Assembly: GCF_013389455.1 (NCBI RefSeq)
Contig: NZ_CP058278.1
Coordinates: 2,976,001 to 3,040,000 of the forward strand
Direction: 5' to 3'
DNA from: Flavobacterium inviolabile
GTDB lineage: Bacteria; Bacteroidota; Bacteroidia; Flavobacteriales; Flavobacteriaceae
Length of the DNA: 64,000 nt
Shown here in pieces: positions 43,393 through 51,137 of this stretch. Position numbers and translations under genes: made by a program. Position 1 is the stretch's first letter; the number at the start of each line of letters is the position of its first letter. The notes beneath the pieces were generated by a model that was not told the origin of the DNA, did no database searches, and saw nothing but the letters and a program-made list of their open reading frames with translations.

Positions 43393-43722
43393 GTGAAATG
43401 GTTAACCCTCATATTATCTTTTTACTTTGTACTGCTGGCAAGTATTCCTTGTGCCGATGCAGCCGTTAACCATGCCCATAATACAACCTCAAAAGAAACA
43501 ACTTCGAATCACGATAAACACACACACGATCAGCAAAACGATTTGTGTTCCCCTTTTTGTGTTTGTAATTGTTGCGGTGCCCAGATCATGAACTATGCGC
43601 CCGAGATTGTTTTTAACCTTTCAGTAGTTACTGCCGAAATCGAAATTCAATTGCCAAACTATCAGTCGGTATTTACTTCTGATTTTTATGATACTATCTG
43701 GCAACCCCCTCAAATAGTATAA
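43393..43722 (+). CDS. DUF6660 family metal-cluster leader protein
   Basis: A 109-aa protein with signal peptide (VKWLTLILSFYFVLLASIPC, start GTG). The mature part has a His-rich segment (NHAHNTTS ... DKHTHDQQND) and a Cys cluster (CSPFCVCNCCG), both fit to bind metal. It matches what I know of DUF6660, small proteins often in front of CusA/CzcA pumps. TATCTTTA just upstream (about 43381-43388) is a -7-like box. It begins the heavy-metal efflux cluster and lies 96 bases before the pump gene. It may be a periplasmic metal chaperone or sensor; this is inference. Confidence 0.7.
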   Translation: MKWLTLILSFYFVLLASIPCADAAVNHAHNTTSKETTSNHDKHTHDQQNDLCSPFCVCNCCGAQIMNYAPEIVFNLSVVTAEIEIQLPNYQSVFTSDFYDTIWQPPQIV

Positions 43723-43818
43723 TGAACCCGAACTTCATCGGGTAAGAAAGTGCTGTAGCATTGCTGCAAAGTACAACAGCGGTTTGCTGTTACTGTTCTT
43801 ATTCATTATATATACAAA

Positions 43819-46800
43819 ATGTTAGATAAAATAATTCATTTTAGTATCAATAATAAATTTATTATTGGTCTTTTCACGTTGATACTGATTGTTGTAGGCG
43901 GCTATTCTGCCTATACGCTTCCTATTGATGCCTTACCGGATATTACAAACAATCAGGTACAGATCATCACCAGTTCGCCCACTCTGGCAACGCAGGAAGT
44001 CGAACAGTTCATCACCTATCCCATCGAGCAATCGGTTAAACCCATTCCTAAAATTGTGGAGCTTCGTTCCATTAGCCGTTTCGGATTGAGTGTGGTGACC
44101 GTTGTTTTTGAAGAAGATGTGGATATTTACTGGGCAAGAGCCCAGATTTCCGAACGCATTAAAGAAGCCGAAAATGCCATCCCAAAAGGTGTCGGTACAC
44201 CCGAAATGGCACCGGTGAGTACCGGTTTGGGCGAAATATACCAATATGTGGTATTTCCCGAAAAAGGATATGAAAACAAATATGACGCTACCCAGCTGCG
44301 CACCATCCAGGATTGGATTATCAAACCGCAGCTCATTGGTACCAAAGGAGTTGCTGAAGTAAACACCCTTGGCGGCTATCTGAAACAATACGAAATTGCC
44401 GTTCAGCCGGACAAGCTGAAAAGCATGAACACCACCATTTCCGAAATATTTGATGCCCTGGAAGTGAATAATGAAAATACCGGCGGTGCCTATATTGACA
44501 AAAAACCGTATGCCTATTTTATCCGCGGTATCGGTATGGTCAACGGTATAGACGACATCAATAAAATTGTGGTTAAAAACCAAAACGGTATTCCGATCCT
44601 GATCCGCGATGTGGCCAAAGTACAGATTGGCAGCAGTATTCGCTATGGTGCTGTAACCAAAGACGGAAAAGGCGAAGAAGTGAGCGGTATGGTCATGATG
44701 CTGAAAGGAGAAAACAGCGGCCAGGTGGTTACCCGCGTAAAGGAAAAAATGGAACAGATTAAAAAGTCGTTACCGAAAGGTGTGAGTATCGAACCTTTTA
44801 TGGATCGTACCAAACTGGTAAACAAGGCCATCAGTACCGTTGAAAAAAACCTGATTGAAGGAGCTTTAATTGTAATCTTTATACTGGTATTGCTGCTTGG
44901 CAACTGGAGAGCCGGACTGGTCGTTGCCTCCGTTATTCCGCTATCCTTGCTTTTTGCCATTTCGATGATGCGTCTTTTCGGTGTGAGCGGTAACCTGATG
45001 AGCCTCGGAGCTATCGACTTCGGACTGATCGTTGACGGTGCCGTTATTATCGTAGAGGCCATTATCCACAGGCTGCAGGTGAGCAATAAAGGAAAACTTA
45101 CCACAAAACAGATGAATGAAGAGGTCTTTGAAGCCGCCTCAAAAATAAGAAGCAGTGCCGCTTTTGGCGAAATCATTATCCTGATCGTTTACCTGCCGAT
45201 TTTAGCTTTGGTAGGCATCGAAGGAAAAATGTTCGGACCAATGGCACAAACGGTTTCATTTGCTATTCTTGGTGCTTTTATATTGTCCCTAACATACGTG
45301 CCGATGATGAGTTCCTTAGCTTTAAAGAAAGAAACCGGACACAAGAAAAACATCAGCGACAGGATAATTACCGGCTTATACAACTTTTATGCCCCGCTTT
45401 TAGAAAAGGCATTGCGGGTAAAAGGCGCTATAATAGCGGTAGCCATTGGCTTATTTGCCGCAGCATTGTTCGTTTTCAATTCGTTGGGAGGCGAATTTAT
45501 CCCGACCTTAGATGAAGGGGACATCGCAACCCATTTGATCATTGCTTCCGGTAGTTCGCTGTCGCAGGAAATTGAAGCGACCACTAAAGCGGAACAAATT
45601 TTAAAAGCCAAATTCCCGGAAGTTAAAATGATCGTAACCAAAATCGGTAGTGCTGAAATTCCAACCGATCCGATGCCGATCGAAGCCGGCGATATGATTA
45701 TTTTACTGAAAGATAAAAGCGAATGGACATCGGCGAAGACCAAAGAGGAATTAATGCAACAAATGGAAAAGGCACTGGAAGATATTCCAGGTGCTACAAC
45801 CGAGTTCTCCCAACCTATTCAAATGCGTTTTAACGAGTTAATGACCGGTGTGCGGAGTGATGTTGCCATTAAAATATTCGGGGATGATATCGAAATGCTG
45901 GTTAGCAAAGGTGACGAAGTCATGCAGCTTATCAACGGAATTTCGGGAGTATCGGATGCCAAACTGGAACGTGTGGCGGGATTACCGCAAATTACGGTTC
46001 GTTACAATAAAGACAAACTGGCTTTATACGGTTTAAAAATCGGCGATCTGAACAAGGTAATCCGTATGGGATTTGCCGGGGAAGCTGCCGGACTGGTTTA
46101 TGAAGGCGAAAAGCGATTTGATCTGGTCGTACGCCTGGACAGCGACAGTCGCCAGGATATTTCCAATTTAAAAGCACTGTTTATCACACTGCCCTCCGGA
46201 AATCAGATTCCGTTAGAGCAGGTTGCCGATATTAATTTTGAAGACGGCCCGATGCAGATTAGCCGTGAAGACGGAAAACGCCGTATTGTAGTTGGCTTTA
46301 ACGTTCGCGGTGCCGATGTGAAATCAGTAGTGGAAAAAATCCAGGCAAAACTGGATGCACAGCTAAAACTTCCCGATGGTTATTTCGTGACTTACGGCGG
46401 TCAGTTTGAAAACCTTATTGATGCCAACAAGCGTTTGGCGATAGCCGTTCCGGTTGCTTTAGCGCTAATTTTTGTTTTGCTGTATTTCACCTTTAAATCC
46501 GTTAAACAATCGATCCTGATATTTACCGCAATTCCGTTATCGGCTATTGGTGGTGTCTTTGCCTTATGGCTTCGGGACATGCCGTTCAGTATTTCGGCCG
46601 GTGTAGGCTTTATTGCCCTTTTCGGCGTGGCCGTATTAAACGGAATCGTGCTGATAGGCTATTTCAACCAGCTAAAAGCGGAAGGCATGCACAATGTTTA
46701 TGACCGTATCAAAGAAGGAACCAAAGTCCGCCTGCGTCCGGTTATAATGACTGCTTCCGTAGCCTCTTTAGGATTCCTGCCGATGGCGATTAGTTCCAGT

Positions 46801-46941
46801 GCCGGTGCCGAAGTGCAAAAACCGCTGGCAACCGTAGTTATCGGCGGACTGATTACTGCTACACTGCTCACTTTAATCGTATTGCCGATACTGTACCTGT
46901 ATTTTGAGAAAGGGATCGGGGAAAAGCAAGGGGATGTGTAA
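43819..46941 (+). CDS. CusA/CzcA-type heavy-metal RND efflux pump
   Basis: 1040 aa, full length for the family, with twelve membrane segments and two large periplasmic loops. LPIDALPDITNNQVQI at the start and DFGLIVDGAVIIVE in membrane segment 4 carry the acidic residues used by the heavy-metal (HME) subgroup for proton transport. It expels cations such as Co2+/Zn2+/Cd2+ or Cu+/Ag+ through a TolC channel. The metal cannot be fixed from this alone. The channel and adaptor genes follow after an inserted four-helix-bundle gene. Confidence 0.92.
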   Translation: MLDKIIHFSINNKFIIGLFTLILIVVGGYSAYTLPIDALPDITNNQVQIITSSPTLATQEVEQFITYPIEQSVKPIPKIVELRSISRFGLSVVTVVFEEDVDIYWARAQISERIKEAENAIPKGVGTPEMAPVSTGLGEIYQYVVFPEKGYENKYDATQLRTIQDWIIKPQLIGTKGVAEVNTLGGYLKQYEIAVQPDKLKSMNTTISEIFDALEVNNENTGGAYIDKKPYAYFIRGIGMVNGIDDINKIVVKNQNGIPILIRDVAKVQIGSSIRYGAVTKDGKGEEVSGMVMMLKGENSGQVVTRVKEKMEQIKKSLPKGVSIEPFMDRTKLVNKAISTVEKNLIEGALIVIFILVLLLGNWRAGLVVASVIPLSLLFAISMMRLFGVSGNLMSLGAIDFGLIVDGAVIIVEAIIHRLQVSNKGKLTTKQMNEEVFEAASKIRSSAAFGEIIILIVYLPILALVGIEGKMFGPMAQTVSFAILGAFILSLTYVPMMSSLALKKETGHKKNISDRIITGLYNFYAPLLEKALRVKGAIIAVAIGLFAAALFVFNSLGGEFIPTLDEGDIATHLIIASGSSLSQEIEATTKAEQILKAKFPEVKMIVTKIGSAEIPTDPMPIEAGDMIILLKDKSEWTSAKTKEELMQQMEKALEDIPGATTEFSQPIQMRFNELMTGVRSDVAIKIFGDDIEMLVSKGDEVMQLINGISGVSDAKLERVAGLPQITVRYNKDKLALYGLKIGDLNKVIRMGFAGEAAGLVYEGEKRFDLVVRLDSDSRQDISNLKALFITLPSGNQIPLEQVADINFEDGPMQISREDGKRRIVVGFNVRGADVKSVVEKIQAKLDAQLKLPDGYFVTYGGQFENLIDANKRLAIAVPVALALIFVLLYFTFKSVKQSILIFTAIPLSAIGGVFALWLRDMPFSISAGVGFIALFGVAVLNGIVLIGYFNQLKAEGMHNVYDRIKEGTKVRLRPVIMTASVASLGFLPMAISSSAGAEVQKPLATVVIGGLITATLLTLIVLPILYLYFEKGIGEKQGDV

Positions 46942-47009
46942 GGGGCGAAAAGGCAAGAGGCAATTAGTAATTGGCAAAAAGCAAAAAAGCAATTGGCAAA
47001 GGGCAATTG
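46942..47009. repeat. GGCAA-rich low-complexity tract, left of the inserted gene
   Basis: It begins right at the pump stop codon and consists of GGCAA / AATTGGCAA units (for example AATTGGCAAAAAGCAAAAAA). Its reverse complement is the TTGCC-rich sequence found at 47531-47610, so the two tracts are inverted relative to each other around the four-helix-bundle gene. Confidence 0.6.
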
Positions 47010-47041
47010 TAAAACAATGAACAACATTAAATTCAGGGCTT

Positions 47042-47407
47042 ATGGGAGCGACAAGTTTTAAAGAAACAACCGTATATAAAAAGGCTTTTTCACTGGCGAT
47101 GGACATTTTTGAAATGTCGAAATCTTTTCCGGTCGAAGAGCGTTATGCGCTGACCGATCAGGTGAGAAGAAGCTCGAGAAGTGTCTGTGCAAATCTTGCT
47201 GAAGCCTATCGGAAAAGGCAGTATCCCGCTCACTTTGTTTCAAAACTTTCCGATTGTGATATGGAAAATTCCGAAACTTCCGTCTGGATCGATTTTGCCT
47301 TTTCCTGTAATTACCTGAAAGAAGAAATAAAAGCAGCCTTACTATCCAAAAATGAAGAAGTCGGACGATTGCTACATCACATGATAAACAATCCTCAAAA
47401 ATATTAA
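47042..47407 (+). CDS. Four-helix-bundle protein (S23 / 23S rRNA intervening-sequence type)
   Basis: 121 aa. The hallmark blocks VYKKAFSLAMDIFEMSKSFP, ERYALTDQVRRSSRSVCANL and AEAYRKRQYPAHFVSKLSDC belong to the four-helix-bundle family (TIGR02436), first seen as an open frame in intervening sequences of 23S rRNA. The function is unknown; relatives associate with reverse-transcriptase diversity elements and with scattered insertions. It interrupts the pump-channel-adaptor operon and is bracketed by inverted TTGCC/GGCAA tracts, so it looks like an insertion. Its stop is 3 bases before the TolC start. Confidence 0.85.
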   Translation: MGATSFKETTVYKKAFSLAMDIFEMSKSFPVEERYALTDQVRRSSRSVCANLAEAYRKRQYPAHFVSKLSDCDMENSETSVWIDFAFSCNYLKEEIKAALLSKNEEVGRLLHHMINNPQKY

Positions 47408-47410
47408 ACA

Positions 47411-48811
47411 ATGAAAAAGATATTCAATATAAAAACAGACCATTGGCAAAGAAACATCCATAAAGACCAATCTGTGCAAAACAATGAGCACAAAACAAAC
47501 CGGAATTATACTATTTATTCCCGTTCCGGCTTTGCCCCTTGCCCCTTGCCCCTTGCTTTTTACTCCTTGCCTTTTACCCCTTGCCTTTTGCTATTTACCT
47601 TTTGCCTCTTCCTCCTCCCGTCAAAAAGCATCGCGCAGACAGTACAGCCGCTGGATCTAAAACAGGCGATCGAACTGGGTTCTAAGAATAACCTGAATAT
47701 TCAGGCTTCCGAACTGGAAAGCAAAATGCATGCACAGCTGAAAGGTTCTGCTTTTGAAATTCCCAAAACAGAAGTATCGGGTACATTCGGACAAATCAAC
47801 TCGAATGCAAAAGATAAAAGTTTCAGTATTTCACAGAGCTTTAATCCGTTTCAGTATGGCGCCAAAAAGAGCCTGCTGAATGAAAACAATGCTGCCGGAC
47901 AGTTAAAAGTGAAAGTGACCAAGCAGGAAACAACTTTTAATATCCGTCAGTCCTGGAATGCGATGCTGTATTATACCAAACAGAATCAGTTGCTGGAAAA
48001 CCAAAACAAGCTGATGGAAAAGTTTGTCAAAGCTGCTTCACTAAAGTTTCAGACCGGTGAAACCAATTCGCTGGAAAAAACCGTCGCCATTGCCAAACAA
48101 CAGGAATTACAACAGTTAATCAAACAGAATGATGCTAAAATATGGGTTGAAAAATCCAGAATAAAAGCGCTGATCAACCGGGATACCGACTTCACTCCTG
48201 CCGATACTGCTTTTGTTGCCTTATCTGCTTTAAGTGTTGCCGACAGTTCAATGATCAAACAAAACAGTGCAATACAACTGGCAGTAAAACAGGTACATAT
48301 AGCAGAGGCTTTCAAAAAAGTGGAAAAAGCAACCTTATTTCCCGATATCACTGCCGGCTATGCCATTCAGTCCATCACCGGAAACCAGGAAGTAAACGGA
48401 CAGGCGGTTTATTATGATGCTTCTCCCCGTTTTCAGACATTCTCGGTAGGATTGGCATTGCCTATTTTTGCCGGAAGTTCCATCGCTAAAACAAAAGCAG
48501 CCCAAACGAATATCGATGTTCAGAAAAAAAATGCTGCCTATCTGGAAAATCAGCTTAAAAGCCAGTTCCAACAGCAAATCCAGGAACTGCAAACCTATCA
48601 GTCTTTAGTGGATTATTACAAAAACACTGCCTTGCCCAATGCAAAGAAAATCAGTAATAATGCAACCAAAGCCTATCAGAATGGCGATATCTCCTATGTA
48701 GAATATGTGCAAAGCATTGAAACCGCATTGAACATCCAGCTGAACAACAGCAATGCGATTCATAATTTCAACCAGACGGCTATCAACATTCAATACCTAA
48801 TCAACAATTAA
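47411..48811 (+). CDS. TolC family outer-membrane efflux channel
   Basis: 466 aa. From ~residue 77 (VQPLDLKQAIELGSKNNLNI) it is a normal OEP/TolC protein with two coiled-coil halves. The first ~75 residues are unusual: ~40 polar residues from MKKIFNIKTDHWQRNIHKDQ, then a hydrophobic stretch of low complexity (CPLPLAFYSLPFTPCLLLFT ...) ending SKSIAQ, a signal-peptidase-like site. That stretch is translated from the TTGCC-rich repeat tract at 47531-47610. There is no later Met before the mature domain. It is the third component of the metal pump. Confidence 0.85.
   Translation: MKKIFNIKTDHWQRNIHKDQSVQNNEHKTNRNYTIYSRSGFAPCPLPLAFYSLPFTPCLLLFTFCLFLLPSKSIAQTVQPLDLKQAIELGSKNNLNIQASELESKMHAQLKGSAFEIPKTEVSGTFGQINSNAKDKSFSISQSFNPFQYGAKKSLLNENNAAGQLKVKVTKQETTFNIRQSWNAMLYYTKQNQLLENQNKLMEKFVKAASLKFQTGETNSLEKTVAIAKQQELQQLIKQNDAKIWVEKSRIKALINRDTDFTPADTAFVALSALSVADSSMIKQNSAIQLAVKQVHIAEAFKKVEKATLFPDITAGYAIQSITGNQEVNGQAVYYDASPRFQTFSVGLALPIFAGSSIAKTKAAQTNIDVQKKNAAYLENQLKSQFQQQIQELQTYQSLVDYYKNTALPNAKKISNNATKAYQNGDISYVEYVQSIETALNIQLNNSNAIHNFNQTAINIQYLINN
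47531..47610. repeat. TTGCC-rich low-complexity tract inside the TolC signal region
   Basis: Three tandem CCCCTTG units are followed by degenerate TTGCC(TTTTA/TTTTG) units. The complement resembles the tract at 46942-47009. It is read in frame as the hydrophobic part of the TolC-like signal sequence. Confidence 0.65.
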
Positions 48812-48815
48812 GACG

Positions 48816-50090
48816 ATGAAAAAATCAAATCTAATATATTTAAACATTGCCGGATTAGCGATCATCGGCCTTGTCCTCTATTTCGCCTTACGCCATACCC
48901 ATACGGAAGGCGATGGTCATGAACACGGTACGGAGAAAACTACCGGAAAAGAAGCGGCTACTGTTAACAAAGAAGTCGAACTAAACGAGGCGCAGTTTAA
49001 GGCTGCCAATGTAGAATTGGGAACCTATGCCTTAAAAAACCTGAGTGAGGTTATTAATGCCAACGGTTATACCAAACTGCCGCCGCAAAACCAGGCGGAT
49101 GTTTCCGTGCACATGCCGGGTGTGGTAAAAACCATTACGGTTATTGAAGGGCAATATGTTCGGAAAGGACAGGTACTGGCCACTATAGAAAGCCCGGAAT
49201 TCACTAAATTACAGGAGGCTTACCTGACTTCAAAAAGCAATCTGGAGTTTTTAAGTCAGGAGTTTAACCGACAAAAAACGCTGAGCGAAGAAGAAGTCAA
49301 TTCGAAAAAGGTTTTCCAGAAAACAAAAGCTGAATATCAAATTGAAAAGGCGCGTTTTAACTCCCTTCAAAAACAGTTAGGTGTGTTGAACATTCAATCG
49401 GGAAATACTGCGGTAACTTCGGTTCCGGTATTGGCGCCCATTTCAGGTTATACCACCGAAATCAATGTTAAGATCGGTAGTAATGTCGAAGTGGGTAAAC
49501 CGATATTAAGCATCGTTGACAATTCCAAATTGCATGTGGATCTGCTGGTATATGAAAAAGATCTGCACAAAGTAAAACAGGGACAAAACGTTCAGCTGGT
49601 ATTGACAAATCAGAACAATACCGCGATAAAAGGAACTATTTTCAGCGTTGGTAAGGCTTTTGAAAATGAAACCAAATCGGTAGCGGTTCATGCCGATATC
49701 AACAATGAAAAAAATGCACTGATTCCGGGTATGTATGTAAATGCTTTAATCGACATCGGAACCAATGCCGTACAGTCACTTCCAGTGGAAGCCATCGTAA
49801 AAGCCGACGGTCGTGAATTTATGTTTGTACTGGAAGAAGGTCATGAAGAAGCGGCCCACGACAGCGAAAAAGGACATTCGCATGAAGACGGCCACCAACA
49901 TGATGACAACGAAGGAAAGACATTTCATTTCCAAAGGGTTGAAATTAAAACGGGTACTTCTCAGTTAGGATACATCCAGGTTACTCCGTTGCAAAAAATA
50001 GATCCAAAGGCTAAAATTGTTTTAAAAGGTGCCTATTATTTACAAAGCCATTTAATTAAAAATGAAGGCGGTGGCGACCATTCACACTAA
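48816..50090 (+). CDS. RND periplasmic adaptor (membrane-fusion protein) for metal efflux
   Basis: A 424-aa protein with one N-terminal membrane anchor (LIYLNIAGLAIIGLVLYFAL). The order is hairpin, lipoyl and beta-barrel domains of an HlyD/CusB-type adaptor (ADVSVHMPGVVKTITVIEGQ then YVRKGQVLATIESPEFTKLQ). Two His-rich segments, HTHTEGDGHEHG near residue 28 and EEGHEEAAHDSEKGHSHEDG / HQHDD near 345-370, can bind divalent metal and fit CzcB-type adaptors. It starts 4 bases after the TolC gene and links pump and channel. Confidence 0.9.
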   Translation: MKKSNLIYLNIAGLAIIGLVLYFALRHTHTEGDGHEHGTEKTTGKEAATVNKEVELNEAQFKAANVELGTYALKNLSEVINANGYTKLPPQNQADVSVHMPGVVKTITVIEGQYVRKGQVLATIESPEFTKLQEAYLTSKSNLEFLSQEFNRQKTLSEEEVNSKKVFQKTKAEYQIEKARFNSLQKQLGVLNIQSGNTAVTSVPVLAPISGYTTEINVKIGSNVEVGKPILSIVDNSKLHVDLLVYEKDLHKVKQGQNVQLVLTNQNNTAIKGTIFSVGKAFENETKSVAVHADINNEKNALIPGMYVNALIDIGTNAVQSLPVEAIVKADGREFMFVLEEGHEEAAHDSEKGHSHEDGHQHDDNEGKTFHFQRVEIKTGTSQLGYIQVTPLQKIDPKAKIVLKGAYYLQSHLIKNEGGGDHSH

Positions 50091-50102
50091 AAAAGAACGA
50101 CA

Positions 50103-50705
50103 ATGATAACATTTCTCAGATTTTATCTGCCCCTATATTTGGTCCTGTATTTACTGGTAAGCTTTTTAGTGCCTACTTACAAAACATACCGGCAAACCGG
50201 GATTAATCCGGTTACTTTCGGTAAAAGCGATTCCGCTCACGATTATATCGGCGGTGTCATGAAAATATTAATCGGCCTGCTGCTTGCTGCGGTGCTGTTG
50301 TTTTCATTCGGTTCCGATGCCTACCTGTTTACATCACCTGTGCTGTTTCTGGAGCATTCCTACCTGCAGCTAACCGGCTTAGTGCTTATTCACGTTTCGC
50401 TGATCTGGATTGCAATCGCCCAGTATCAGATGAGTACGTCCTGGCGCATTGGCATTGATGAAACGCATAAAACAACCCTGCGTACGAACGGTTTATTCAG
50501 CATCAGCAGGAATCCTATTTTTCTGGGAATGATTATCAGTGTTTTCGGGTTGTTTTTAATTCTTCCGAATGCTATTACGTTCTTCTGCACGTTGATGACC
50601 TATTTTATGATCCAGATACAGGTCCGGCTGGAAGAAGTTTTTCTGACACAGCAGCATGCATTGGAATACAGCCTGTACAAACAAAAAGTAAGACGATTTC
50701 TTTAA
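50103..50705 (+). CDS. Isoprenylcysteine carboxyl methyltransferase-family membrane protein
   Basis: 200 aa with four to five membrane segments. The C-terminal GLFSISRNPIFLGMIISVFG (RNPxxxG) and the late IQVRLEEVFL match the ICMT/PEMT fold that uses S-adenosylmethionine. Bacterial members are common in metal-resistance clusters (next to czcABC), but the substrate is not known. It starts 12 bases after the adaptor. Confidence 0.82.
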   Translation: MITFLRFYLPLYLVLYLLVSFLVPTYKTYRQTGINPVTFGKSDSAHDYIGGVMKILIGLLLAAVLLFSFGSDAYLFTSPVLFLEHSYLQLTGLVLIHVSLIWIAIAQYQMSTSWRIGIDETHKTTLRTNGLFSISRNPIFLGMIISVFGLFLILPNAITFFCTLMTYFMIQIQVRLEEVFLTQQHALEYSLYKQKVRRFL

Positions 50706-50729
50706 TTTATAACGATAAAAACCTAAACA

Positions 50730-51077
50730 ATGAGACCATTTTTAAAAAGTATTTTAGTAGTTGCGTTCCTATCCCTTTCCTCTTTAACGGCCAAAGCCCA
50801 GGTTCAGAAAGCTGTTATAAAAACTGCTATCGTTTGCGATCATTGCAAACAATGTGAAACCTGCGGCGGTTTGCTGGAAAAGAAATTAATCCGCCACAAA
50901 GGGATACAGATGATTACATTAGATGAAACCAAAATGACAATCACGGTTATTTATAATTCTAAAAAAACCGATTTAAACAGCATTAAAACCGCAATCAGTT
51001 TATTGGGTTATGATGCTGATGATATCAAAGCCGATCCGAAAGGATATGAAAATTTAGACGGTTGTTGTAAAGCATAA
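50730..51077 (+). CDS. Exported heavy-metal-associated (HMA) domain protein
   Basis: A 115-aa protein with signal peptide (MRPFLKSILVVAFLSLSSLTAKA). The HMA ferredoxin-like fold has an enlarged metal loop IVCDHCKQCETCGG with four Cys instead of the usual CxxC, and the C-terminus ends DGCCKA. It could hand metal to the P-type ATPase or to the RND adaptor in the periplasm. It lies 24 bases after the ICMT-like gene and 60 before the ATPase gene. Confidence 0.82.
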   Translation: MRPFLKSILVVAFLSLSSLTAKAQVQKAVIKTAIVCDHCKQCETCGGLLEKKLIRHKGIQMITLDETKMTITVIYNSKKTDLNSIKTAISLLGYDADDIKADPKGYENLDGCCKA

Positions 51078-51137
51078 AGGAAACATTTTTGTTAACTTTA
51101 GGACAACTCCAAGTACTCATTCATAATACCGAAAATT

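Noticed and set aside
43933..44583. 216-codon minus-strand frame opposite the RND pump
   Set aside because: It lies wholly antisense to a clearly conserved pump domain and has no family features; a shadow of the pump gene. The same holds for 44643-45176.
47531..47610. Possible CRISPR or minisatellite from repeated TTGCC units
   Set aside because: Units are 5-8 bases, degenerate and without spacers, so not a CRISPR array. No CRISPR or cas gene was seen anywhere in the window.
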